Shown here one piece after another: positions 8,565 through 17,461 of a stretch of 64,000 bases of DNA. The position numbers and the translations under genes were made by a program. The DNA comes from Natrinema gelatinilyticum (lineage in GTDB: Archaea; Halobacteriota; Halobacteria; Halobacteriales; Natrialbaceae): NCBI RefSeq assembly GCF_024266705.1, contig NZ_CP100757.1, positions 1-64,000 on the forward strand, written 5' to 3'. The number at the start of each line of letters is the position of its first letter. The stretch's first letter is position 1. The notes under the pieces were generated by a model. That model worked only from the letters and a program-made list of their open reading frames with translations, was not told where the DNA came from and did no database searches.

Positions 8565-10307
8565 TTAACCCGCAGTATATTTCCCTTCACCCAGGAATTC
8601 GTACCCGAGCACGAACACTAGGATGATCAGGAACAGGACTACCGATCCCGCCGCGACCGTGGGGAGAGCGGACGCGTCCTGATTATACATCTGTAACAAC
8701 AGGCCGGTAAACACGTTATTGCCGGCACTAATGAGGAGTACGATCGCCCCCAACTCTCGCATCGAGCCGATGAACGAGTAAATCCACGCGTTAGTAACCC
8801 CACCCTTGACGAGCGGAACCGTTATTTTCTGGAATGTGGTGCCCCACGTTGCGCCACTGATCGCCGATGCCTCGTCGAGGTCGTCCGAGATCTGTATGAG
8901 ATTACTCGTAATCATTCGCACGCCGTGGGGGAGGCGAACGAACACGAGTGCCAGGATAATCGGCGCGAGCGTCCCATAGAGCGAGTCGACGTAGGGAACC
9001 AGCAGGATGAGCCAGAAGATCGCGAGGCCGTACACGATCGGCGGGAATCCGAGCGGGATCGACGACACGTAGTCCCCTAGGCCGGTGAACCGATCGTACT
9101 TCACGCTCGTATACGAGATGAAGGTCGCGAAGATCGCCGTTAGCGAGGCCGCGATGAGCGACGCGAGGAGGGTGTTGATGATGACGCTTCGGAGTGATGG
9201 GATGTCGAACAGTGCAACGTAATTTTCGAGCGTGAACTGGAGAGTGGTGATGTCTCCGATCCCCGGAGACAGCGACATCAGGAGCATACCACCGAACGGG
9301 GGGATGAACGAGATTCCCCAGAGGAACCCACACACGCCCAGGGCGGCCCATTTCCACTTGCCGAGTTTGTGGACCGTCTGTCGGGAACCGCCGGAGATCG
9401 TTTGGTACTTGTGCGTCTGGCGGGTTGAGTACCAGTAAATAGTGATCGCGATGAACGCAATAATAACGTACACGATGCTGTAAATACCGGCGGCCGTGTA
9501 GTCGGGAACGACACTGCCGAAGACGACCATGAAGATCTCAGTCGCGAGCGTATCGAAGCCACCCTGTGCTGCGCCGAGCAAGAAGGGATAGTCGAAATTC
9601 CCGAGCCCGAAGATCATCAATAGCATGAACGACGAGAAGAGGGCCGGAAACAGCATCGGGAGCGTCACCCGGAAGAACGTCGAGATAAGCCCGCGCCCCG
9701 CTATTCTCGATCCTTCTTCGAGCGCCGGGTCGATCGATCGGATCGCGGGTTCGATGACGAGAAATGCGAGTGGAAGTCCACCGACGCCGATGGCGAGAAT
9801 GACTCCCCACATCGAGTAGATGTTGAACAACGTGAATCCGAACAGCGATCGAGTGAGACGGTTGAGGAGGCCGAACTGCGGGCTCAACACGGAAATCCAG
9901 CCAATCCCTTTCACGATGAACGGCATCGAAAGTGGCAGAACGACAATGGCTTTGAACAAGCGACTACCTGGCATATCAGTTCTGACGGTGAGCCATGCGT
10001 AGATCGCACCCATCGCCGTCCCGATGAGGCCGCCACCGATACCGATCGCGATGGTGTTACCGATAAGGACCGCAGCCTCTCTGTTCAAGAGTAATTCGTT
10101 GACGTCAGCGAACGTAATACCAGCGTTGCCGCCGAGTCCGAGAACGACTGAACCGACGAACAGTGCGATCACCACAGATGAAAACAGGACGAGAAAGAGC
10201 AGTGTGATATACAGCGGTATCCAGCGGGGATCGCCCATCTCACGTAATTGATCGATGACTCTACTGGTTCGCTCATCAGAGCTTTCTTTGAGGCTCAAAT
10301 CACTCAC
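8565..10307 (-). CDS. ABC transporter permease, fused FbpB-type
   Basis: A 580-residue permease made of two homologous halves, each with about six helices and the cytoplasmic EAA loop. In the first half it reads EEGSRIAGRGLISTFFRVTLP, and in the second DEASAISGATWGTTFQKITVP. This two-in-one layout is typical of FbpB/SfuB permeases. The start is probably a GTG at 10307; there is no in-frame ATG that keeps the N-terminal segment. It is divergent from the binding protein gene, sharing a 204-base AT-rich intergenic region that must hold both promoters. Confidence 0.92.
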   Translation of the reverse strand: MSDLSLKESSDERTSRVIDQLREMGDPRWIPLYITLLFLVLFSSVVIALFVGSVVLGLGGNAGITFADVNELLLNREAAVLIGNTIAIGIGGGLIGTAMGAIYAWLTVRTDMPGSRLFKAIVVLPLSMPFIVKGIGWISVLSPQFGLLNRLTRSLFGFTLFNIYSMWGVILAIGVGGLPLAFLVIEPAIRSIDPALEEGSRIAGRGLISTFFRVTLPMLFPALFSSFMLLMIFGLGNFDYPFLLGAAQGGFDTLATEIFMVVFGSVVPDYTAAGIYSIVYVIIAFIAITIYWYSTRQTHKYQTISGGSRQTVHKLGKWKWAALGVCGFLWGISFIPPFGGMLLMSLSPGIGDITTLQFTLENYVALFDIPSLRSVIINTLLASLIAASLTAIFATFISYTSVKYDRFTGLGDYVSSIPLGFPPIVYGLAIFWLILLVPYVDSLYGTLAPIILALVFVRLPHGVRMITSNLIQISDDLDEASAISGATWGTTFQKITVPLVKGGVTNAWIYSFIGSMRELGAIVLLISAGNNVFTGLLLQMYNQDASALPTVAAGSVVLFLIILVFVLGYEFLGEGKYTAG

Positions 10308-10511
10308 CCAGTCTCTCAGTCATTTCACGACCATCTATATCTGGTGGTTCGTTTCGCCCCCATAATATAATATATGTATAATAAAATTGGATGATATTAT
10401 CATATCATATTTTAGTATTATACTCATTCTCCCTTGACGCTATAATTCTGGGTCTTTTAGTATGAAAATATTAGAAATTCATATATGCTATATTGATAGA
10501 TACACGTCCGT
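10308..10511. promoter_or_regulatory. Divergent promoter region of the Fbp-type importer
   Basis: A strongly AT-rich 204-base stretch between the permease (minus) and binding protein (plus). A TATA-like run at 10481-10494 (ATATATGCTATATT) is 18-31 bases before the plus-strand ATG, suiting a leaderless transcript. Runs of TA dinucleotides at 10361-10376 could serve the minus strand. Operators are not recognisable. Confidence 0.55.
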
Positions 10512-11558
10512 ATGTCAAACATACGCAGACGGGACGTACTGGGAGTAGCAGGCGCAGGTCTCGCTTCGATGATCGCAGGATGTGCCGGAGGCGGCGGAAA
10601 CGGTGGCGGAAGCAGTGGACTCACCATTTACTCCGTCGTCGACGAACCGGCGATGAACGATACGATTCTTCCCCCGTTCGAATCCGAACACGACGTTGGA
10701 GACATCGGACTCGTGTCGCAGTCGCCGACGGAGATTGCATCAAGGATGTCGACGGAATTCCAGACGAATTCGATCGAATCCGATCTCGCCCTCAACACGC
10801 AAGGGACGATGCAATCACTCGATAACGAGGGCGGATTCCGAGAGCCCGATCCGGATGGCGATCTGATGAAAACGGTCGAGGAAAATTATCCGGAGGACTC
10901 GTACACGTCTACGCGACTTCCAGGATACAACATTCCCATCGTCGTCATGTACAATACAGAGAACGTAAGCGAGGACGAAGTCCCCGAGAGTTACTCGGAA
11001 CTCACCGATTCGACCTGGGAAGGCCGAATCGGGTTCGACGATCCGGAAACTCTCAACGCGGCTGGCGGACAGTTCGCCAGCATGCGCGCCGAACTCGGCG
11101 AAGACGAGTGGCGGGACGTCATGGAGGGTATCGCCGCCAACGAACCGCGGATCACGCAAGGGGGGAGCGAATCGTACCGCGTTCTGTCCACCGGCGAGGT
11201 CGATCTGATCATCGGATTGCTCAACAACCTCATCAGTGCCAGAGAAGGCGGGGAAGCGGAATCGATCGAAGCACTCTGGCTCGAACCGACGGTCGCGCTC
11301 AACATCCCGACGTATCTCACGAAGGGGAGTCCGAGTCCGGAAAACGCCGAAACGTTCGCACAGTGGTTCCTCTCGGAAAAGGGCCAGCGCGCGCTGGCTG
11401 AAACGGGCCGGACGCCGGCCCTCTCGAGCGTCGCGCAAGAAGAGTTCAACGAGTATTTCCCCGAAGACGTCGAGATCCTTCCAGTAGCCTACAACGACGA
11501 TTCGTACTACAACGACCCCGATAGCTGGATCAGTCGATACGGGGAGATCTTCGGCTAA
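10512..11558 (+). CDS. ABC transporter substrate-binding lipoprotein
   Basis: A 348-residue extracytoplasmic binding protein. The N terminus has a twin-arginine signal (RRRDVLG) followed by a hydrophobic stretch and lipobox IAGCAGGG, with a glycine linker. Export by Tat with lipid anchoring is usual in haloarchaea. The mature part is of the Fbp/AfuA kind: IVVMYNTENV, TYLTKGSPSPENAETFAQWFLSEKGQ and a C-terminal SRYGEIFG. The classical FbpA iron ligands (paired tyrosines near the C terminus) are not clearly placed, so iron is not assured. It is divergent from its permease and ATPase. Confidence 0.9.
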   Translation: MSNIRRRDVLGVAGAGLASMIAGCAGGGGNGGGSSGLTIYSVVDEPAMNDTILPPFESEHDVGDIGLVSQSPTEIASRMSTEFQTNSIESDLALNTQGTMQSLDNEGGFREPDPDGDLMKTVEENYPEDSYTSTRLPGYNIPIVVMYNTENVSEDEVPESYSELTDSTWEGRIGFDDPETLNAAGGQFASMRAELGEDEWRDVMEGIAANEPRITQGGSESYRVLSTGEVDLIIGLLNNLISAREGGEAESIEALWLEPTVALNIPTYLTKGSPSPENAETFAQWFLSEKGQRALAETGRTPALSSVAQEEFNEYFPEDVEILPVAYNDDSYYNDPDSWISRYGEIFG

Positions 11559-11645
11559 TCGATGAGGTGTTCGGTGGTCACGATCCGCTGACTGTACGAA
11601 CTTTTATGCCGTAGATGTTCGAAATAACATTCTGTATCAAGACGC

Positions 11646-12512
11646 ATGCTATCCGAAGCCGAATATCATAGACCGACAAACGTTGAATCGGCGTGTCAAC
11701 TCCTGGATGACATCCCAGAGGCGATCGTCGTCGCCGGCGGCCAGTCACTCGGTCTGTTGACCAAAGAAGGGATCATCACTCCGGAGGTGCTCGTCGACAT
11801 CAAGCAAATCGACGACTTGCAAGGAATCGAACGAAGCGACGGTGAACTCCTCCTCGGTGCCACGACGACCCATCGAACCATCGAGCAGTCGGAGCTCGTC
11901 GCAGAAGAGGTCCCGGTCCTCGCCGAAGCAGCCGAGCACATTGCTGACGTGCAGATCCGTAACGCAGGGACGATCGGTGGAGTCGCCGCGTACGCCGATC
12001 CCACCGCGGAGTATCCGCTCGTGCTTCTCGCACTGGGTGGCACCGTCGTCTCCGAAACAGTCGACGGCAAAACAGAGTACGACGTTCGAGACGATTTCTT
12101 CGAGGGATACTATCGAAGTTCACTGGACCCCCACGAACTAGTCACCGAGGTCCGAATCCCCACGCTCGACGAGAACGAGGGCACCGGCTACGAAAAGATG
12201 GCCTACCGAGAGAACGACCGCGCCCTCGTCAACGTCGTCTCGCACGTTCGCGTCGAGGACAGAGTCTGCAGCGAAGCGAACGTCACCGTCGGGAGCGTGA
12301 CGGATCGCCCGTACCTGTCGACGGATGCGAGCGATGAACTGGTTGGGAGTGAACTCACCGACGAGGACCTCGAAAATGCCGCTGCAGCTGCCAAAGCGGA
12401 TGTTCCAGTCGATCCCGACCCCTCGGTATCCACCGAGTACCGGGAGGACCTCGTCGAATCGCTCGTCGAAGGGACGCTGCAGGATGCACGCGAACGCGCA
12501 CGAGGTGGGTAA
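11646..12512 (+). CDS. Mo hydroxylase FAD-binding subunit (CoxM-like)
   Basis: A 288-residue medium subunit of the xanthine oxidase/CO dehydrogenase family. FAD motifs are present: VVAGGQSL at residues 29-36 and TIGGVAAYADP near 114-124, followed by the CODH FAD C-terminal domain. It passes electrons from the 2Fe-2S centres to an acceptor. First of a tight three-gene operon (FAD, Fe-S, Mo): the stop is 4 bases from the next ATG. A box CTTTTATG lies near 11602, about 40 bases before the ATG. The closest relative in this window is the orphan FAD subunit at 40022-40912. Confidence 0.92.
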   Translation: MLSEAEYHRPTNVESACQLLDDIPEAIVVAGGQSLGLLTKEGIITPEVLVDIKQIDDLQGIERSDGELLLGATTTHRTIEQSELVAEEVPVLAEAAEHIADVQIRNAGTIGGVAAYADPTAEYPLVLLALGGTVVSETVDGKTEYDVRDDFFEGYYRSSLDPHELVTEVRIPTLDENEGTGYEKMAYRENDRALVNVVSHVRVEDRVCSEANVTVGSVTDRPYLSTDASDELVGSELTDEDLENAAAAAKADVPVDPDPSVSTEYREDLVESLVEGTLQDARERARGG

Positions 12513-12516
12513 ATCG

Positions 12517-13017
12517 ATGGCCGAATTATCGCTGACGGTCAACGGTGAAGATCATACGGTGGACGTCGACCCGGCGAAGCCGCTGGCGGACGTCCTGCGC
12601 GATGAACTCGGGCTACCGGGGACCAAACAATCCTGTTCGACGGGAATCTGCGGTGCGTGTACGGTACGCATCGACGGTGAGGCTCGCAAATCCTGCCTCC
12701 ACATGGCCGGTGCCGTCGAGGACGCAGACATTCGGACGGTCGAGGACCTCGTCGACGGCGAGACGAACGAGCTTCATCCCGTTCAGGAAGCGTTCCTGGA
12801 GGAGTTCTCGTTCCAATGTGGGTTCTGTACCCCCGGATTCCTGAACTCGACGCTCTCGCTGCTCGACGAAAATCCGAACCCAACCGAAGAGGAGATCAAA
12901 GACGCACTGCACGGGAACATTTGCCGGTGTACGGGGTACGTCGCCATCCTCGAAGGAGTCAAGGCCGCCGCCGAAAAATACGATCCAGAAACCGAAGTCG
13001 AAGCGGCAGGTGATTAA
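12517..13017 (+). CDS. Mo hydroxylase 2Fe-2S subunit (CoxS-like)
   Basis: A 166-residue small subunit. The N-terminal plant-type ferredoxin domain holds CSTGICGACTV plus a later cysteine in KSCLHMAG. The C-terminal four-helix domain holds QCGFCTPGF and GNICRCTGY, giving the two clusters that relay electrons from molybdenum to FAD. The ATG at 12517 directly precedes the first strand; upstream extensions overlap the FAD gene and are rejected. The stop lies just before the ATG of the large subunit, so translation is probably coupled. Confidence 0.94.
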   Translation: MAELSLTVNGEDHTVDVDPAKPLADVLRDELGLPGTKQSCSTGICGACTVRIDGEARKSCLHMAGAVEDADIRTVEDLVDGETNELHPVQEAFLEEFSFQCGFCTPGFLNSTLSLLDENPNPTEEEIKDALHGNICRCTGYVAILEGVKAAAEKYDPETEVEAAGD

Positions 13018-13018
13018 G

Positions 13019-15370
13019 ATGAGTGGAGCACATCAGGCTACCGAGGACGAAGAGTTCACGACCGTCGGTGAGAGCATCGAGCGAGCAGACGGCGTCGAAA
13101 AAATCACCGGGACTGCCGAATTCACGTACGACGTGGAGTTCCCGAACATGTTGTGGACGTCGTTCGTCAAGAGTCCGTACGCCCACGCGAGGATCGAGGA
13201 CATCGATACCAGCGCGGCCGAGGAACTCGACGGCGTTCACGCCGTCCTGACTCAGGCGGACTTCCCGGACGAACGCTTCGGAGACGGCCTCCTCGATCAA
13301 ACGTGTCTGGCCGACGAGAAGGCGCTGTTCGAGGGCCACTACGTCGCGGTGGTGGCAGCCGAGTCGCGCCGCCTCGCCGACGAGGCGACCCAACTCGTCG
13401 ATGTCGAGTACGACCAGCTCGAACCGGTCGTCGACGGCGAAGAAGCCTTCAAAACGGATCCGCCCGAGGTCATCCACCCGGACCTCTTCGAGTACGAAAC
13501 CTCCGACGTCCTCCCGCCAACCCTCGTCGAGGACCGTCCCAACGTCTATCAGAACTACACCGTCGGGAAAGGTGACGTCGGGGAAGGATTCGAGGAGGCC
13601 GACCACATCTACGAGGACACCTACCGCACGGCACCCATCCAGCATGCCCCGATGGAGCCGCACATGGCCGTCGCGCGGCCCGAAGGCGATGGTGAACTGA
13701 CGATCTGGACGTCCTGCCAGGCTGTCCACAAGATCCAGCACACGACGGCGGCTATTCTCAACAAACCGGCGCGAAAGGTGCGTGCGATCGAGCCGTACGT
13801 CGGAGGCGGATTCGGCGGGAAAGAGAGCCCGCTGCTCGAACCTATCGCGGGGCGACTCGCGGACGTAACCGGGCGTCCGGTTAAAGTCGTTCACTCTCGC
13901 GAGGAGGAATTCAAAAATGCCACGATTAGCGGTGAAGTCAAGACCGAAGTCAAAACGGGAGTGACCGATGACGGCGACATTGTCGCCCGCGAAGTGTCGG
14001 CACTGCTTCCGGGAGGCGGATATGCTTCGACGGGGTTCATGGTCGCCCGAAACTGCACGTTCGGCATCGCTAACAGTTACGACATTCCCCACATTGACGT
14101 CGATACGTACGGCGTGTACACGAACACGCCGGTCTCAGGGTCCTTCCGTGGCTTCGGGAACAGACAGGTACTGTTCGGGCTTGAGAGTCAGATCGACAAG
14201 ATCGCCCGGGATCTCGGCATGGATCCCATCGAGTTCCGCAAGCGGAATCTGCTCGAGGAGGGCGACATCACCGCGTTCAACGAACGGCGCCAACACGTCT
14301 CCGCGGACGTTTGCCTCGAGACGCTTGAAGAGGAATTCACGGCCGAAAAGGACGATGCGGACGATCCGTGGGTGACCGGCGTCGGCAGCGCGCTGGTGAA
14401 CAAATACAGTCTCGCGCCGACGGCGTCGTCGGCGACGGTCAAGGTCCACCCGGACGGCTCGGTCGAACTCCGCTATTCCTCGGACGAGATTGGGCAGGGT
14501 TCGACGACCGCCATGTCCCAGATCGTCGCCCAAGAGTTTGACGTCGACGTCGAGGACGTCGAAATCGTGCGGGCAGACACGGACGTGACACCGTTCGATC
14601 AGGGCTCGATTTCGAGCCGGTCGACGTTCAATATGGGCAACGCAGTCCGGATGGCATGCGACGACGCGAAGGAGGAACTGTTCGAACAGGCAGCAGACGT
14701 CCTGGAGATCCCGCCGGAAGAACTCGAGACCAGCCGCGGGCGGGTCTACCCCGAAGGCGACCCCGATCACGGGATCGAGATCGAGGACGTCTTCACGAAG
14801 GCCATCTACGAGTCGGGGTACTTCCTGCAAGAAGGCGGCGAGATCATCGGCAAAGATACGTGGCACGTCGAGGCCGGCGATCCCGAGGAGGGGAAGGTCG
14901 GTCGGGTCAACTCGTTCTACTCGGAGGGTGCAGCTGGCGTCAAGGCCCGTGTGAACACCCGAACGGGCGAGGTGGAACTCGCCGAGACTGTGGGCGTTTT
15001 CGACGTCGGAAAGGCGATCAACCCTAAGCTGGTCGAGGAACAAATTACCGGTGCCTTCAGTATGGGTATCGGCGCTGCGCTGTATGAGAAGATGGAGTAC
15101 GATCCCGAAACGGGGCGGACGATCAACGCCAACTACTCCGATTACAAGATCCCGTCTATTCACGAGCATCCGATGGATATCAAGCCAATCTATCTTGAGG
15201 AGAGCCATCCCGAGGGGCCCTACGGAGCGAAGGGGATCGGCGAAGCACCGACTGTCGCGATCATCCCGGCGATCGCGACGGCGATCCGGGATGCAGTCGG
15301 GACATATCCGTCTGAACTCCCAATGCTCCCCGAGAACGTTTACTCGTTGGCCAACAAAGAGCAGCCTTAG
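13019..15370 (+). CDS. Mo hydroxylase catalytic subunit (XDH/aldehyde oxidase type)
   Basis: A 783-residue molybdopterin-binding subunit. GGGFGGKE is at about residues 262-269, the substrate-side loop reads SGSFRGFGNRQ, GQGSTT lies mid-protein, and GAKGIGEAP near 736-744 supplies the catalytic glutamate. The CO dehydrogenase loop with selenium/copper-binding cysteine (AYRCSFR in CoxL) is absent, so this is not a form I CODH. The enzyme should hydroxylate a carbon next to a ring nitrogen, aldehyde or acyl-CoA using water. The ATG at 13019 follows the small-subunit stop by one base; a GTG at 13010 overlaps and is less likely. A CoA-transferase follows within about 125 bases, allowing a CoA-ester substrate. 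Confidence 0.92.
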   Translation: MSGAHQATEDEEFTTVGESIERADGVEKITGTAEFTYDVEFPNMLWTSFVKSPYAHARIEDIDTSAAEELDGVHAVLTQADFPDERFGDGLLDQTCLADEKALFEGHYVAVVAAESRRLADEATQLVDVEYDQLEPVVDGEEAFKTDPPEVIHPDLFEYETSDVLPPTLVEDRPNVYQNYTVGKGDVGEGFEEADHIYEDTYRTAPIQHAPMEPHMAVARPEGDGELTIWTSCQAVHKIQHTTAAILNKPARKVRAIEPYVGGGFGGKESPLLEPIAGRLADVTGRPVKVVHSREEEFKNATISGEVKTEVKTGVTDDGDIVAREVSALLPGGGYASTGFMVARNCTFGIANSYDIPHIDVDTYGVYTNTPVSGSFRGFGNRQVLFGLESQIDKIARDLGMDPIEFRKRNLLEEGDITAFNERRQHVSADVCLETLEEEFTAEKDDADDPWVTGVGSALVNKYSLAPTASSATVKVHPDGSVELRYSSDEIGQGSTTAMSQIVAQEFDVDVEDVEIVRADTDVTPFDQGSISSRSTFNMGNAVRMACDDAKEELFEQAADVLEIPPEELETSRGRVYPEGDPDHGIEIEDVFTKAIYESGYFLQEGGEIIGKDTWHVEAGDPEEGKVGRVNSFYSEGAAGVKARVNTRTGEVELAETVGVFDVGKAINPKLVEEQITGAFSMGIGAALYEKMEYDPETGRTINANYSDYKIPSIHEHPMDIKPIYLEESHPEGPYGAKGIGEAPTVAIIPAIATAIRDAVGTYPSELPMLPENVYSLANKEQP

Positions 15371-15496
15371 TTCTCGATTCGTTCTTTTACTTGATTTCGC
15401 CCCGTGGGTCGCCATTCTTAGTATGAAATCACCGATTCGTCAGCAAGTTTCAAGTACGATTGTATACTTTACCATAGTAGTGCGTCGGAGGAGATC

Positions 15497-16723
15497 ATGA
15501 AGCCATTAGACAACATCCGTGTTTTGAGCCTCGGACAGTACATGAGTGCCCCGTACAGTACGATGCTGTTGGCCGATATGGGCGCCGAAGTGATCAAAGT
15601 CGAACGGCCTGGGACAGGGGATCCACGCCGGTCGATTCCGCCGTTCCCCGAAGAAGCTGAAGACGAGAAAGACGCGATCGGAGGCGGATTCATGGCGTAT
15701 AACCGAAACAAGAAGAGCGTTGTTCTCGATCTGCAGAGCCAAGAAGGACTCGATACCTTCAAATCGCTGGCGGAAGAGGCCGACGTCGTCGTTGAAAACG
15801 TGCGGCCCGGCGTAACCGAAAAACTGGGAATCGATTACGAGACGCTCAGCGAGATCAATTCCGGTCTGGTGTACGCGGCTGTCTCCGGATTCGGAAAGAT
15901 GCCGGGCTACAGAGGTCCGGATACAGAACGTCCAGCGTTCGACATCGTCGTCGAGGCTATGAGCGGTATGATGCAACTCGTCGGATTCGAGGATCGCCCT
16001 CCGCAGTGGACGATCTACGGACTGGCCGACCTCTACTCGGGAATGGTCACGGCGTACAGCATTATGCTCGCACTGTTCATGCGCGAACGGACAGGTGAGG
16101 GTCAGTACGTCGATACGGCGATGTACGACTCGATGCTTTCACTCAATGAACGAATGGTGATGCTATACTCATTCACCGACGAGATGCAACCGCGCGGGCG
16201 GCTGCGACATCAGGGACCACGTAGAGCCTACGAAGCACAGGACGGATACGTCGCCCTCAACATTCCGAACGATGCCCTTTGGGAGCGGCTGTGCAAAACG
16301 ATCGACCGAGGGGATCTCATCGAAGATTCGCGAACCGCTGATGGGCCGTCTCGAGCGGAAAACGATGATATCATCCGGGACGCCATCGAGGGCTGGCTGA
16401 GCGATAAAACGCGAGAAGAAGCCTGTGAGATTTTCAACAACAACGGTGTACCAACGGGACCAGTTCAAACGGCGGAAGACGTCTTCGACGATCCGCAGGT
16501 TGAGGCGCGGAACATGCTCGTCGATATTGAGGACCCCGAGTACGGGACGAATACGTTCGCGAGAACGCCGATGCGGCTCTCCAAGGCTCCCGAAATCAAA
16601 AAAGACCCTGCACCTCGACTTGGTGAACACACCGAGTCGATCCTGCGAGACGTGCTCGGATACAGCGACAAACGGATTGAAGACCTCAAACGCAAGGAGG
16701 TGATCGTCCCGATTTCAGACTAA
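15497..16723 (+). CDS. Family III CoA-transferase (CaiB/BaiF)
   Basis: A 408-residue CaiB-type enzyme that moves CoA between carboxylic acids. Seen: GQYMSAPYSTMLLADMGAEV at the N terminus, YNRNKKSVVLDL, VVENVRPGVTEKL, and AFDIVVEAMSGMM, where the aspartate is the expected acyl-enzyme nucleophile. The C terminus carries ILRDVLGYSDKRIEDL, normal for the family. A TATACTTTA box near 15464 gives its own promoter. Placed after the Mo hydroxylase operon, it may activate the substrate as a CoA ester, as for furoyl-CoA or hydroxybenzoyl-CoA routes, or handle the ring-opened product. Confidence 0.9.
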   Translation: MKPLDNIRVLSLGQYMSAPYSTMLLADMGAEVIKVERPGTGDPRRSIPPFPEEAEDEKDAIGGGFMAYNRNKKSVVLDLQSQEGLDTFKSLAEEADVVVENVRPGVTEKLGIDYETLSEINSGLVYAAVSGFGKMPGYRGPDTERPAFDIVVEAMSGMMQLVGFEDRPPQWTIYGLADLYSGMVTAYSIMLALFMRERTGEGQYVDTAMYDSMLSLNERMVMLYSFTDEMQPRGRLRHQGPRRAYEAQDGYVALNIPNDALWERLCKTIDRGDLIEDSRTADGPSRAENDDIIRDAIEGWLSDKTREEACEIFNNNGVPTGPVQTAEDVFDDPQVEARNMLVDIEDPEYGTNTFARTPMRLSKAPEIKKDPAPRLGEHTESILRDVLGYSDKRIEDLKRKEVIVPISD

Positions 16724-16845
16724 TCGAACGCTGAGTAGGGTGAACTGCTCTCGGGTCGAAGCAACTGTGCCGCGATTACACTGCGCTCACGAAATGGCGA
16801 GCACGTCTGGTATGTGGGACCCGACTAGCAATCATTCGATACAAA

Positions 16846-16855
16846 CTTTTTATAC
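16846..16855 (+). promoter_or_regulatory. TATA-like box of the CMD-family gene
   Basis: CTTTTTATAC lies 22-31 bases before the ATG at 16877, the usual distance for a leaderless haloarchaeal transcript. Confidence 0.5.
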
Positions 16856-16876
16856 TAGGCTCGAAGATGATAGTGT

Positions 16877-17446
16877 ATGGTTCGAGTTCCACTCGTCAAC
16901 CAGTCAGATCTGCCAGAGGAGTATCAATATCTCATGGACGAAGACGCCCTCGGAGAGCGGAATATCTTCCGAGCGATGGGCAATAATCCTGACATTCTAA
17001 AGTCGTACATGTTGTATGGAACCACAGTCTGGAACGAATGTGGACTTTCGGCTCACGACCGAGAACTCGTGATCCTCGCGATCGGACGAGCACTTCGATC
17101 CGAATACGAATGGGAACAGCATGTCGACATCGGGTATAATGAGGACGTTTCGCCGGAGGCAATGCGGGCTATCGGTCGCGATGATCTCTCGTACTTCGAC
17201 AAAGAGAGTCAAACGCTGCTCGAATACTCACAGGCGTTCGCTCGTAACGAAATGACGGACGAGATCCACCGGCGATTGGAAGAGTACTTCGATGACGAGA
17301 CGGTCACCGGCGTCGGAATGCTCTCAAGTCATTACGTCGCAACCGGGTTCATGCTTGAATCGTTCGATGTGCCGCTTGAACTCGACGACTTCGTCGGGTG
17401 GGAACCGAGCGACGAAGACATCGAACGGCTCCAGGAAGCGGCGTAA
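16877..17446 (+). CDS. Carboxymuconolactone decarboxylase-family protein
   Basis: An all-helical 189-residue protein of the CMD/AhpD superfamily: ELVILAIGRALRSEYEWEQHVDIG holds the conserved glutamate and histidine of the active-site helix, and ETVTGVGMLSSHYVATGFMLESF is the closing helix. It lacks the CxxC of AhpD peroxidase-reductases, so it is closer to the decarboxylase-like branch. Such proteins recur near CoA-transferases and hydrolases in aromatic acid clusters, but few are characterised. It converges on the amidase with stops about 15 bases apart. Confidence 0.85.
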   Translation: MVRVPLVNQSDLPEEYQYLMDEDALGERNIFRAMGNNPDILKSYMLYGTTVWNECGLSAHDRELVILAIGRALRSEYEWEQHVDIGYNEDVSPEAMRAIGRDDLSYFDKESQTLLEYSQAFARNEMTDEIHRRLEEYFDDETVTGVGMLSSHYVATGFMLESFDVPLELDDFVGWEPSDEDIERLQEAA

Positions 17447-17461
17447 CGGCCGACGCGACGA

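Noticed and set aside
13019..15370. Form I CO dehydrogenase large subunit
   Set aside because: The cysteine-containing CO active-site loop is missing; the loop reads SGSFRGFG as in xanthine or aldehyde oxidising enzymes.
12959..15415. Long minus-strand open frames opposite the Mo hydroxylase genes (377 and 426 residues)
   Set aside because: They are antisense shadows of high-G+C coding sequence; products are rich in arginine and valine, lack motifs and contradict the clear plus-strand genes.
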